Source: Sneathiella sp. P13V-1
Lineage (GTDB): Bacteria > Pseudomonadota > Alphaproteobacteria > Sneathiellales > Sneathiellaceae
DNA length: 64,000 nucleotides
Direction: 5' to 3'
Assembly (NCBI RefSeq): GCF_015143595.1
Contig: NZ_WYEU01000002.1
Span: 1,054,001 to 1,118,000, forward strand
Shown here: positions 19,959-28,238 of the stretch, one piece after another
Layout of the letters: each line of letters starts with the position of its first letter
Position numbering within the stretch: position 1 is the stretch's first letter
Position numbers and translations under genes: made by a program
Notes under the pieces: model-generated
Database searches by the model: none
The model's input: the letters and a program-made list of their open reading frames with translations, nothing else
Told to the model about the DNA's origin: nothing

Positions 19959-19997
19959 GAATCTTATATAGATTCCTAGAATCAAAAAAGGTGATTC
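19959..19997. promoter_or_regulatory. Cluster of four GANTC methylation sites
   Basis: GAATC 19959, GATTC 19971, GAATC 19979 and GATTC 19993, four sites in 39 bp in the AT-rich stretch between lolD and the 35-aa ORF/dnaE. GANTC is the CcrM methyltransferase site of alphaproteobacteria, and grouped sites mark GcrA/CcrM-controlled promoters in Caulobacter. Confidence 0.5.
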
Positions 19998-20015
19998 AAT
20001 TGTGCTTAAAGAGGA

Positions 20016-20696
20016 TTAATCTGCGATCAGTTGATGATCCCGGATATGGACAATACGGTCCATCCGGCGTGCCAGATCTTTATTATGGGTAGCGACCAAT
20101 GCACCTACGTTTTGGCTTTTGATCAAGTTGACGAAATTTTCAAACACCATATCCGATGTCTGTTCATCAAGATTGCCGGTTGGCTCGTCCGCCAAAAGGA
20201 CAGATGGATTATTGGCAAGCGCGCGGGCAATCGCCACACGTTGTTGTTCCCCGCCAGACAGTTTTGCAGGACGATGCGTTAGACGATGAGAAAGCCCCAT
20301 CAAGGTCAGCAACTCAGTCGCCTTCGCTTTTGCCTTGGATTTTGCCACCCCTGAAATCAGATTTGGCATCATGACGTTTTCCAGTGCGGAAAACTCGGGT
20401 AGCAGATGGTGGAACTGATACACAAAACCGATATCATTGCGCCGCGTTTCGGTTCGTTTTTTATCGTTACCTTGCGTGCAATCCTGACCGTTCACAATCA
20501 CCTTGCCGACCGTCGGTGGCTCCAGCAATCCTGCGATTTGCAACAAGGTGGATTTACCAGCCCCAGATTGTCCCAACAAAGCGACAATCTCACCCGGCTG
20601 AATATCCAGATTTACATTCTGCAGGATTTCGAGCTTCTCTCCGCCCTGCTCAAATGTGCGTCCAACCGCCTGCAAAGAAAGCACTGGATTACTCAT
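20016..20696 (-). CDS. lolD: Lipoprotein-releasing ABC transporter ATPase LolD
   Basis: ATPase that powers release of outer-membrane lipoproteins from the inner membrane to LolA. 226 aa from the ATG at 20696. Walker A GQSGAGKS at 42-49, signature [15 protein letters not shown] near 145, Walker [13 protein letters not shown] after it, and the H-loop THNKD. The start overlaps the end of lolC by 8 bases, so the ATPase and permease are translated as one unit. Confidence 0.94.
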   Translation of the reverse strand: MSNPVLSLQAVGRTFEQGGEKLEILQNVNLDIQPGEIVALLGQSGAGKSTLLQIAGLLEPPTVGKVIVNGQDCTQGNDKKRTETRRNDIGFVYQFHHLLPEFSALENVMMPNLISGVAKSKAKAKATELLTLMGLSHRLTHRPAKLSGGEQQRVAIARALANNPSVLLADEPTGNLDEQTSDMVFENFVNLIKSQNVGALVATHNKDLARRMDRIVHIRDHQLIAD

Positions 20697-21936
20697 AACG
20701 AAGTGCCTCCACCGGATCGAGACGTGCCGCACGCCAGGACGGATAAATGGTCGCAGCCAGAGAAATAACCAAGGCCATAATCACAACCGTCGTTACTTCA
20801 GATGGGTCCACTTTTGCAGGCAGGTTTGACAGGAAGTAAATCTCCGCGGAGAAAAGTTCCGCCCCTGTAAGGCCTTCGATTAACTCTTTAATACGGTCAA
20901 TATTGGCGCAGAATCCAAGCCCCAAAAGAAAACCGAACAGCGTTCCAACAACCCCAACACTGGCCCCTGCTATAAAGAACACGCGCATTATCATACCTCG
21001 GGTCGCGCCCATGGTTCTGAGGATGGCAACATCCCGTCCCTTGTCTTTTACCAACATGATCAGGCTTGAGATTATATTAAACGCTGCAACCAGAATAATC
21101 AGTGTCAGGATCAGGAACATCACGTTCCGTTCCACCTCCAAAGCGTTGAAGAAGCTCGCTCTGGATTGCTGCCAGTTATAGATGAAGGCGCGGATATTAA
21201 CGGCATTGATGATCTCGCGGCGAAGTTCCAACGCCCGATCCGGGCTGGTTGCAAAGACTTCAAGGGAAGATACACCCTCACCATATTTGAAGTATTTCTG
21301 GGCAGCGGACAGGGACATAAAGAGATACCCGCTGTCATATTCATACATGCCTGTATTGAACAGTCCCCCAACAGCATAGGTTTTCACCCGCGGAACACTT
21401 CCAAACACAGTTGCCGTGCCTTTGGGGGACAGGATTTTGACCTTGTCTCCAACGTTGAGACCCAAGCTCTGCGCAAGGCGATATCCAAGCAGAATGGATT
21501 TTCCTTCGGCAAAGCCTTCTCGTGATCCCGCAAAGATGTTGTCAGAAAGAACGGTTAGTTTATCCAGATCTTCCGGTGCCATGCCGCGCACCAACGCACC
21601 GCTGGCATTTGGTCCTGCCGCAGCCATCACCTGCCCCTGCACCAACGGCGTAACACGCACGATATCTTCAAGGGCAGACAGGTTTTTTATGACCGGCTCG
21701 TAGTCTATCAGCAGTCCGTTTTCTGGTGCACGAATTTCATAATGTCCGTTCATACCCAGAATTCGGTCCAGAAGTTCTGCCCGAAATCCGTTCATGACAG
21801 ACATCACAATGATAAGCGTTGCAACGCCAAGGCCGATCCCCAGAAATGAAAACAGGGCAATAACAGAAATAAAACCTTCCTGCCTGCGCGCCCGCAAATA
21901 ACGGAGCGCCATAGTCCATTCAAATCTGGAGAACAC
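20689..21936 (-). CDS. lolC: Lipoprotein-releasing system permease LolC/LolE
   Basis: Membrane partner of LolD. 415 aa with one membrane helix near residues 20-45 (ISVIALFSFLGIGLGVATLIIV), a large periplasmic MacB-like domain (~50-265) and three C-terminal helices, ending in [18 protein letters not shown], the FtsX-family end motif. A single gene here serves for the LolC/LolE pair of E. coli, as usual in alphaproteobacteria. Starts with GTG at 21936 (the conserved FEW-ALRYLRARRQEG start supports this over the ATG at 21912), 6 bases after proS. Confidence 0.93.
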   Translation of the reverse strand: MFSRFEWTMALRYLRARRQEGFISVIALFSFLGIGLGVATLIIVMSVMNGFRAELLDRILGMNGHYEIRAPENGLLIDYEPVIKNLSALEDIVRVTPLVQGQVMAAAGPNASGALVRGMAPEDLDKLTVLSDNIFAGSREGFAEGKSILLGYRLAQSLGLNVGDKVKILSPKGTATVFGSVPRVKTYAVGGLFNTGMYEYDSGYLFMSLSAAQKYFKYGEGVSSLEVFATSPDRALELRREIINAVNIRAFIYNWQQSRASFFNALEVERNVMFLILTLIILVAAFNIISSLIMLVKDKGRDVAILRTMGATRGMIMRVFFIAGASVGVVGTLFGFLLGLGFCANIDRIKELIEGLTGAELFSAEIYFLSNLPAKVDPSEVTTVVIMALVISLAATIYPSWRAARLDPVEALRYE

Positions 21937-21942
21937 GATTGA

Positions 21943-23256
21943 TTATCCTATCAGTTTGGCAAGGGCCGCTTCTGGCGTCATTTCTTCTTTTTCGCCAGCG
22001 CTACGGTTTTTGATTTCCACCATACCGGATTTTACTCCACGTGGACCAATGGAGATCTGCCAAGGCAAACCGATCAGATCCATATTAGCGAACTTGGCAC
22101 CGGCGCGGTCAGACGTATCGTCATACAAAACTTCAACGCCTGCAGCTTCCAGCTTGTGATAAAGATCTTCACAGGCCGCATCACAAGCGTCATCCCCAGA
22201 TTTCAGGTTAATCAGACCAACCTTGAACGGCGCCACTTCTTCCGGCCACACGATACCGTTTTCATCATGGCACGCTTCGATGATGCCACCAACCAGACGA
22301 GACACGCCGATACCGTAGGAGCCCATGGAGACAGTAACATCTTTTCCATCTGGACCAGCCACAGCTGCGCCCATAGCAGCAGAATATTTCTCACCAAAAT
22401 GGAAGATATGTCCAACTTCGATACCACGGCGGGACACAAGGTCGTCACCAGAAATCGGGCAATTATCCGCATCGTGCATTTCATCTGCCGCGGCATAAAG
22501 GCTTGTCCATTTGTCGACAATGCCCTGCAATTCTTCGGGTGTGTGGTCTTTGTCTTCCGGCGTTTCAAAGTTCAGGATATCTTTGTGATAGAAGACTTCG
22601 CTTTCACCAGTATCCGCCAGAATAATAAACTCGTGGGACAAATCACCGCCTATTGGGCCCGTATCGGCACGAAGTGGCATCGCCTGAAGGCCAAGGCGTG
22701 CATAGGTTTTCAAGTAAGCCACAAACATGCGATTATAAGCGATCTTCGCGCCTTCATAATCCAGATCGAAAGAATAAGCATCTTTCATCAGGAATTCACG
22801 GCCGCGCATTACGCCAAAACGTGGGCGGACTTCGTCACGGAATTTCCACTGGATATGATAGAGGTTAAGCGGCAGATCCTTATAGCTCTTCACGTTGGAG
22901 CGGAAGATATCTGTCACCTGCTCTTCATTGGTTGGGCCATAAAGCATTTCACGATCATGACGGTCCGTAATCCGCAGCATTTCCTTACCGTAATCGTCAT
23001 AACGATTGGATTCACGCCACAGATCAGCAGGCTGAATTGTCGGCATCAGAATTTCCAATGCCCCCGCTTTATTCTGCTCATCCCGAACAATATTTTCGAT
23101 CTTTTTAAGAACCCGCTGACCAAGCGGCAACCAGGAATAAATACCAGCAGAGGACTGCTGGATCATTCCCGCACGTAGCATCAAGCGGTGTGACGCAATT
23201 TGCGCTTCTTTTGGATCTTCTTTTAATGTGGGCAAAAAGTAACGGGATAGACGCAT
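21943..23256 (-). CDS. proS: Prolyl-tRNA synthetase, short bacterial type
   Basis: Charges tRNA-Pro. 437 aa: class II motifs 1-3 are present ([44 protein letters not shown] in two parts, and [13 protein letters not shown]), followed by the anticodon-binding domain (~340-437). The large INS editing domain of the ~570-aa E. coli type is missing, as normal for alphaproteobacterial ProS. It lies immediately upstream of lolC. Confidence 0.97.
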   Translation of the reverse strand: MRLSRYFLPTLKEDPKEAQIASHRLMLRAGMIQQSSAGIYSWLPLGQRVLKKIENIVRDEQNKAGALEILMPTIQPADLWRESNRYDDYGKEMLRITDRHDREMLYGPTNEEQVTDIFRSNVKSYKDLPLNLYHIQWKFRDEVRPRFGVMRGREFLMKDAYSFDLDYEGAKIAYNRMFVAYLKTYARLGLQAMPLRADTGPIGGDLSHEFIILADTGESEVFYHKDILNFETPEDKDHTPEELQGIVDKWTSLYAAADEMHDADNCPISGDDLVSRRGIEVGHIFHFGEKYSAAMGAAVAGPDGKDVTVSMGSYGIGVSRLVGGIIEACHDENGIVWPEEVAPFKVGLINLKSGDDACDAACEDLYHKLEAAGVEVLYDDTSDRAGAKFANMDLIGLPWQISIGPRGVKSGMVEIKNRSAGEKEEMTPEAALAKLIG

Positions 23257-23383
23257 GAAAGCCTCGGTATTTCCTGCAAAACAGTTGAGTTTAGAATGTT
23301 GCCTGAGAATAAGGCGTTTTTCAGACTTTTAAAGGGATTTGATAAGATTGCAAGGTCTTATGGCCTATCAGACCAAACATGCT

Positions 23384-23812
23384 CTATTTGCCATATTTTT
23401 TCTGGCATTCCTCTGCAATTGCATTAAGGGCAGGATCAGCTAATTCCTGACCATTGAAAAAGAATTTTCCTTTTAGCAGATCATACCGGATCGTCCCCAC
23501 TTTGACTTCTGCATTTTTCAGCTCATCCTTTGGCGGGTTACCGGCAGAAAAAAGATCCTGAAGCGGTAACGACAGATCTATGACGATTTCATCAAACTGG
23601 ATGGTTGGAGTTGTGTTCACATCGGCCGGGGTCACCGGCTTGCCATACACATCAACCCCCGGCTTATAAGTCACATCATTCCGGGCGACATGTTTTTGAA
23701 TGCGCTGACATTCCTTCTGTGTGGTTTCAATACGAATGTCGTCTGCGGCAGCATCGAAAACCAAGAACAATGCCAGCATTGCAAAAATGATATGCCCGTA
23801 ACAGATCCTCAT
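23384..23812 (-). CDS. Secreted protein of unknown function, 142 aa
   Basis: Function not known. The start is the ATG at 23812 with GGAGGGATT upstream. Residues 1-24 form a signal peptide ending near DAAA. The mature part has two cysteines (in TQKECQRI and AEECQKKYGK, one at each end, so possibly bridged), a central TYKPGVDVYGKPVTPADV motif and a C-terminal LLKGKFFFNGQEL motif. I recall proteins with this PGVDV-GKPV-PAD pattern as conserved unknowns in Rhodospirillales-type bacteria. Lies between DUF1467 and proS, separated from the former by a terminator. Confidence 0.85.
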   Translation of the reverse strand: MRICYGHIIFAMLALFLVFDAAADDIRIETTQKECQRIQKHVARNDVTYKPGVDVYGKPVTPADVNTTPTIQFDEIVIDLSLPLQDLFSAGNPPKDELKNAEVKVGTIRYDLLKGKFFFNGQELADPALNAIAEECQKKYGK

Positions 23813-23894
23813 AATCCCTCCTGACAATCTCAAGCGAACGATATCACATTTAAAGGGCACCTAAAATAGAAAGGCTATTTACTTGTTTTTACAT

Positions 23895-23926
23895 AAAAAA
23901 GGCGGCTCAATTAAGGCCGCCTTTAC
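23895..23926 (-). terminator. Terminator after the DUF1467 gene
   Basis: AAAGGCGGC, 9-base loop, GCCGCCTTT followed on the minus strand by TTTTTTATG, 20 bases past the DUF1467 stop. Symmetric A/T flanks could also let it work on the other strand. Confidence 0.88.
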
Positions 23927-23946
23927 ATTCTAAATCCGGATAACCA

Positions 23947-24207
23947 CTATTTTTGACCGGATACCATCTCGCGGAAATTAAACAGGTCCATTTCAACGAT
24001 AGTATAAAAAATACCGAACAGGAGGGCAGTCACAATCGTTGTGATCAGCAACTTCTTCCAGATGGCCGGATTGACGGGGGCACTTTCAGCTGTACCCGGC
24101 TCAACCTCACCTTCTTCTTGTTGGGTGCGCACCCCCCACGGCAGAACCGTGAAAAGAACAACAAACCACATGATGCTGTAGACTACCAGCCCTGTAACAA
24201 AACCCAT
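23947..24207 (-). CDS. DUF1467 family inner membrane protein
   Basis: 86 aa with two membrane helices (~5-25 and ~53-73) and a glutamate-rich loop between them (QQEEGEVEPGTAES). The N-terminal MWFVVLFTVLPWGVRTQ stretch is diagnostic of DUF1467, a small alphaproteobacterial family without known function. Its place directly after mce, in the group rnj-mce-DUF1467-proS-lolCD-dnaE, is the usual alphaproteobacterial order. Confidence 0.88.
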   Translation of the reverse strand: MGFVTGLVVYSIMWFVVLFTVLPWGVRTQQEEGEVEPGTAESAPVNPAIWKKLLITTIVTALLFGIFYTIVEMDLFNFREMVSGQK

Positions 24208-24223
24208 TTTTTCCTCTTAAACC

Positions 24224-24628
24224 TTAAACTTGTTCCAGCTCAACGAGCGTGCCATTGAAGTCTTTTGGATGCAGGAATAGAACCGGTTTCTTATGGGCAC
24301 CGATTTTCGGCTCTCCGCTTCCTAGAATTCGTGCACCTTCTTCAACCAGTTTGTCACGAGCCGCCAGAATATCTTCCACCTCATAACAAACATGATGAAT
24401 GCCACCAGATTTGTTTTTGTCCAAGAACCCAGCGATCGGAGATCCTTCACCGAGAGGAAAGAGAAGTTCAATTTTTGTGTTGTCCAATTCAACAAATACA
24501 ACTGTCACGCCATGATCTGGTTCATCCTGAGGCGCACTTACAGTCGCGCCTAAAACATCACGATATGTCTTAGTGGCAGCTTCCAGGTCAGGAACGGCAA
24601 TGGCTACATGGTTCAGGCGACCAATCAT
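24224..24628 (-). CDS. mce: Methylmalonyl-CoA epimerase
   Basis: VOC-fold metal enzyme that interconverts (R)- and (S)-methylmalonyl-CoA in propionyl-CoA metabolism. 134 aa from the ATG at 24628 (GAGGA upstream). RLNHVAIAVPDLEAA at the start supplies the first metal His, GGIHHVCYEVEDI in the middle the second, and the final GTLVELEQ the Glu. The frame is open upstream into the end of RNase J, but the added residues are not family-like. Co-oriented with rnj and DUF1467. Confidence 0.92.
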   Translation of the reverse strand: MIGRLNHVAIAVPDLEAATKTYRDVLGATVSAPQDEPDHGVTVVFVELDNTKIELLFPLGEGSPIAGFLDKNKSGGIHHVCYEVEDILAARDKLVEEGARILGSGEPKIGAHKKPVLFLHPKDFNGTLVELEQV

Positions 24629-24680
24629 CTCAATATCCTCTTTAACTCTTTTCGCACTTTTGCCCTTCATAACGGGCTTT

Positions 24681-26336
24681 TTATTCTTCAATACGGATTA
24701 CATATACATCGGTAAGCGGACGTCTTCCACACAACTTTCTGAAAAAGCGGCGCACGGCTTGCGTGGCTTGCGTTTCTACCGCGTCATCATCCAGCCTTTC
24801 CCGTTTGGAAAGCGCATAATGTTCAGCAATAATATATTCATTCAAGTTTTTGAAAAGGTTGGGGAAATTATCCACATCCACGACGCCTTTCAATCGAACT
24901 TCTGGGTCTTCCGTTATGCGTCCCGCGCCATCAACGATCAGCATTCCACTTGCTGATCCATTGAAAGAAAATTTACGACGGTCTGCTAGAAACTCACTTT
25001 CCAGAGACGATAGACCGCCTGCATCTACAGCAAGGCGACCGGATGGGACCGTATCAATGATTTCTGCATTTCCAGGCGCAAGTCTAACCAGATCGCCATT
25101 TCGAACCGAGATTGCTTTTTCGACCCCTTTACTCAGTGCAAAATCGCAATGCTCTTCCAAATGTCTCGCTTCACCATGGACCGGAACGGAAATTTTGGGC
25201 TTTACCACATCATACATTTGGGAAAGTTCATCGCGCGCCGGATGCCCGGACACGTGCACAAACTCATCCATTTCAGTGATCACGTTGACACCGTTGTCCG
25301 TCAACCGGTTGTGAAGTGTATAGAGTGTCCTTTCGTTCCCCGGGATAACTTTTGATGAGAAGATAACCGTATCACCCTCAGACAAGGTAACATGCGGATG
25401 CTCATCTTTCGCAATTCGGGACATGGCACCGCGTGGCTCCCCCTGACTACCTGTGCATAGGTACAAAGTTTTCTCAGGCGGCAGATATCCGGCTTCTGCT
25501 TCATCAATAAATGACGGTAAATCAGTAAGATAGCCAGAGTTCTTTGCGACTTGCGTCATCCGGTGCAGGGACCTTCCAACCAACACAACATGACGCCCGT
25601 TTTTTTCTGCGATACGGGCAATGGTGGCAACACGCGCAATATTGGAAGCAAAGGTAGTGACTGCTACTTTGCCGGTTTTTATGGTTGAGAGGAGCTCATC
25701 CAAACTGTCTTGCACGTCCCCTTCAGAGCCGGAATCCCCCTTTTTGAAAACATTGGTGGAATCGCACACAAGGGCCAACACACCTTTCTCAGTGATTTCA
25801 GCCATTCGGTCCAGATCACTCTCTGGGCCAACAACAGGACGCGCATCCAGTTTCCAATCACCGCTATGGACAACATTTCCATACTTGGTGGAAATCAACA
25901 AAGCCTGCATTTCAGGAATTGAATGGGTGAGATCAACAAATTCAAGGTCAAAAGGGCCTATGGTAAGATTCCCACCTGGACTTACTGTGTTGAGTTCAAC
26001 AAGTTCCTCAAGTCCCTTTTCTCTGAGCTTCCCATATAGAATTTCAGCCGTGAACGGGCTTGCGTAAACAGGACATTCAAATTGTGTCCAGAGATGAGCC
26101 ACCGCGCCAACATGATCTTCATGAGCATGGGTAATCACCAACCCCAGAAGATCATCTTTCCGCTCAGCAATCCATGAGGGATCGGGCACAATCACGTCAA
26201 TTCCGGGGGCGCGATCATCTGAAAAGGAGATACCGCAGTCAATCATCAACCACTTACCATCACATTGGTAAAGGTTGAGGTTCATTCCAATTTCACCGCT
26301 TCCCCCAAGTGGGAGAAAATACAGGCCTTCTTCCAA
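24681..26336 (-). CDS. rnj: Ribonuclease J
   Basis: Metallo-beta-lactamase/beta-CASP ribonuclease with 5' exo- and endonuclease activity, used for rRNA maturation and mRNA decay in alphaproteobacteria. 551 aa. PLGGSGEIG at 9-17, the zinc motif HAHEDH at 70-75, a beta-CASP domain around GRSLHRMTQVA and SGHPARDEL, and a C-terminal domain after ~440. The start must be the TTG at 26336: a stop codon lies only 5 codons upstream, no ATG precedes the conserved PLGGSGEIG motif, and AGGA is 8 bases before it. Confidence 0.95.
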   Translation of the reverse strand: MEEGLYFLPLGGSGEIGMNLNLYQCDGKWLMIDCGISFSDDRAPGIDVIVPDPSWIAERKDDLLGLVITHAHEDHVGAVAHLWTQFECPVYASPFTAEILYGKLREKGLEELVELNTVSPGGNLTIGPFDLEFVDLTHSIPEMQALLISTKYGNVVHSGDWKLDARPVVGPESDLDRMAEITEKGVLALVCDSTNVFKKGDSGSEGDVQDSLDELLSTIKTGKVAVTTFASNIARVATIARIAEKNGRHVVLVGRSLHRMTQVAKNSGYLTDLPSFIDEAEAGYLPPEKTLYLCTGSQGEPRGAMSRIAKDEHPHVTLSEGDTVIFSSKVIPGNERTLYTLHNRLTDNGVNVITEMDEFVHVSGHPARDELSQMYDVVKPKISVPVHGEARHLEEHCDFALSKGVEKAISVRNGDLVRLAPGNAEIIDTVPSGRLAVDAGGLSSLESEFLADRRKFSFNGSASGMLIVDGAGRITEDPEVRLKGVVDVDNFPNLFKNLNEYIIAEHYALSKRERLDDDAVETQATQAVRRFFRKLCGRRPLTDVYVIRIEE

Positions 26337-26423
26337 TACTTTTTTCCTTCAAAATGTTATGCATGGTCTATCAGCAAAACTACTGAACCGAAAGGAAATT
26401 CGCTGAAAAAGGCAGGTCTAGCC

Positions 26424-26879
26424 TTATTTCTGAGATAAAGCAGGGTTGCTTAATTGGATAAAGTCAGGAAGCGGATAATCTTTGGGCAGCCCAAGGGAAG
26501 CATACATTTTCTCCTCGACCTCCGGGTCTGTGGCATGGAGAATCATATAACTGATGTTTTTTTGGCCGACGAAAGACATCATCATTCTGACAACTCCATG
26601 GGCCAACAAACTGTCTACAAGCAGGATTTCAGTATAACTGCCGCTTTTGGTTTGAGAGTTACGCATCATTGATGCAATAAAAGACATATCATCGGGGGAG
26701 AGTTTAATATCACACCCTCTTACATCTATTAACCGGTTTAAATTTTCACGATACCCACTATCGACAGCAACCCCTTCACCTCGCGCAACTACACTATCCC
26801 TTGTGATAGGTCCATGATGACGAATAAAGATACAATTCGCATCCGGGTCGATAACATATTCGTATTGTTTTTCCACCAT
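26424..26879 (-). CDS. SpoIIAA/STAS-like protein, copy 1
   Basis: 151 aa, no signal peptide or membrane helix. The pattern YEYVIDPDANCIFIRHHGPIT, then RLIDVRGCDIKLSPDDM, then a long helix and SYTEILLVDSLLAHGVVRMM resembles the SpoIIAA-like/STAS fold used in many alphaproteobacterial unknowns. It is clearly a paralogue of the next gene: shared positions include Y-Y/F--I-PD-N--F--H, D-R-----LS--D and YTE-L-V--LL--G--RM. The two are 31 bases apart and form one unit between coaX and rnj. Function unknown. Confidence 0.85.
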   Translation of the reverse strand: MVEKQYEYVIDPDANCIFIRHHGPITRDSVVARGEGVAVDSGYRENLNRLIDVRGCDIKLSPDDMSFIASMMRNSQTKSGSYTEILLVDSLLAHGVVRMMMSFVGQKNISYMILHATDPEVEEKMYASLGLPKDYPLPDFIQLSNPALSQK

Positions 26880-26910
26880 TATATAAAGTTCCGATCACTT
26901 AAAGCTGTCT

Positions 26911-27354
26911 TTAACTACTTCTGAACGGATCGCCTAGAAAATCAGGGAATTTAAAATCACTCGGTAACTCAATGATTTCCTTTACTTTATTTACTAAATC
27001 TGGATCATTATCCTGCAAAATTTCATACCGGATATCTATACCATCAAGCAATGCCAGCAGCATTCTTGAGAAACCTTGGGATAACAACCCTGTCACTATC
27101 AGGACTTCTGTATATCGGTCTCTTGTTTCTCGCTGACTGATGATCCAGTCAGCCGTTGCCTTTATATCTTCCGCCGAAAGCGCAATGTTGATATTTCGAC
27201 AATCTACAACTCGAGCTAATCTCGGCCCGCTATCCGGGTGACTATTAATTGCCCTTGCCCGCTCCAAAATGGAACTCAAATTGATTTCATTAAAGTGCTT
27301 AACGAAAACAACATTCAGGTCTGGCACAATCTGAAATCGGTACTGATCAGACAT
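26911..27354 (-). CDS. SpoIIAA/STAS-like protein, copy 2
   Basis: 147 aa paralogue of the neighbouring copy; soluble, probably cytoplasmic. YRFQIVPDLNVVFVKHFNEI, RVVDCRNINIALSAEDI and RYTEVLIVTGLLSQGFSRM carry the shared pattern. The start ATG at 27354 has AGGA 7 bases upstream; that site lies inside an inverted repeat (27359-27367 with 27417-27425). This is the promoter-proximal gene of the pair. Known STAS proteins act as anti-anti-sigma factors or sensors, but no partner kinase or sigma factor lies nearby, so no role is assigned. Confidence 0.85.
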   Translation of the reverse strand: MSDQYRFQIVPDLNVVFVKHFNEINLSSILERARAINSHPDSGPRLARVVDCRNINIALSAEDIKATADWIISQRETRDRYTEVLIVTGLLSQGFSRMLLALLDGIDIRYEILQDNDPDLVNKVKEIIELPSDFKFPDFLGDPFRSS

Positions 27355-27358
27355 GCAT

Positions 27359-27425
27359 TTCCTAGCTCGTTTTGTAACTTTGAATAATAATATTGAACAA
27401 ATTTGTTACAATTTCAAGCTAGGAA
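27359..27425 (-). promoter_or_regulatory. Promoter and nested inverted repeats before the STAS-like pair
   Basis: On the minus strand TTGTAA, 16-base spacer, TATTAT gives a plausible promoter. Three nested symmetric elements surround it: outer arms TTCCTAGCT/AGCTAGGAA (27359-27367, 27417-27425), inner arms TTGTAAC/GTTACAA (27372-27378, 27405-27411) and the perfect palindrome AACAAATTTGTT (27396-27407). The downstream outer arm contains the ribosome binding site of the first gene. Confidence 0.5.
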
Positions 27426-27453
27426 TTTTATTTGTACAGCAACAGAAATACCT

Positions 27454-28221
27454 TTAGTTGTTTTTATGGTAAATTTCCACAAGCCCTGTGAGTGTCAAAT
27501 CACGGTCTATATGGTCAATAATATCGGTTCCACGGGCCAACAACGGTGCAAGACCACCTGTCGCAACAGTTGTCAATTTGGTCCCATACTCTTCCTGCAT
27601 GCGGGCCACAAGCCCCTCAACCATACTGATATATCCCCAGTAAATACCTGACTGCATACATTCGAGAGTGTTTTTACCGATGACTTTACTAGGTCGTTCC
27701 ACAGCAATTCGAGGTAACTTTGCGGCGGCACTATGCAGCGCATCCAAACTTAAATTCACGCCAGGCGCAATAATACCGCCCGCGTAGTTTCCGTCTTCAT
27801 CAACCACATCAAGTGTAGTTGCTGTACCAAAATCTATGACAATCGTTGGGCCGCCATATTTGGAATGGGCCGCCACAGCGTCTACTAACCGGTCTGCCCC
27901 CGCCTCTTTGGGATTATCAATCTGCGGAACCATTCCTATTTCCACATTATCTTCACCAATAACCAGAGGCGTGCATCTGAAATAACGTTTACAGAGACCT
28001 TTCAAGTTAAATAGGGCACCAGGAACCACAGTTCCAATAATCACGTCCTTAATGTCGTAGAGTTTCAGACCATCAAGGGCCATTGCCTGACTTAACCAGA
28101 CACCATATTCTTCCGCAGTTCGGGAATTTGAAGTGGCGATGCGCCATTCTTTGACAAGGCTTCTTCCGGAAAAAGCCGCGAAGGTCATGTTGGTATTACC
28201 CACATCGATTGCCAATAACAT
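27454..28221 (-). CDS. coaX: Type III pantothenate kinase
   Basis: First step of coenzyme A synthesis; phosphorylates pantothenate with ATP. 255 aa, actin-like ASKHA fold: MLLAIDVGNTNM holds the phosphate-binding Asp6, GADRLVDAVAAH and IVIDFGTATTLDVVD are the pantothenate and second phosphate motifs, and GGIIAPGV follows. AGAGGTGAG ribosome binding site. 17 bases after birA, the standard alphaproteobacterial nuo-birA-coaX order. Confidence 0.96.
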   Translation of the reverse strand: MLLAIDVGNTNMTFAAFSGRSLVKEWRIATSNSRTAEEYGVWLSQAMALDGLKLYDIKDVIIGTVVPGALFNLKGLCKRYFRCTPLVIGEDNVEIGMVPQIDNPKEAGADRLVDAVAAHSKYGGPTIVIDFGTATTLDVVDEDGNYAGGIIAPGVNLSLDALHSAAAKLPRIAVERPSKVIGKNTLECMQSGIYWGYISMVEGLVARMQEEYGTKLTTVATGGLAPLLARGTDIIDHIDRDLTLTGLVEIYHKNN

Positions 28222-28238
28222 CTGCTCACCTCTGAAAT

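Noticed and set aside
19675-19997. Chromosomal replication origin
   Set aside because: AT-rich DNA with one perfect and one imperfect DnaA box is too little; neighbouring genes (lolD, dnaE) are not the usual origin neighbours (dnaA, hemE, parAB).
22156-23178. 340-codon open frame on the plus strand opposite proS
   Set aside because: It is the complement of a confidently identified prolyl-tRNA synthetase; the translation is rich in F, H, I and R without any domain, and there is no ribosome binding site.
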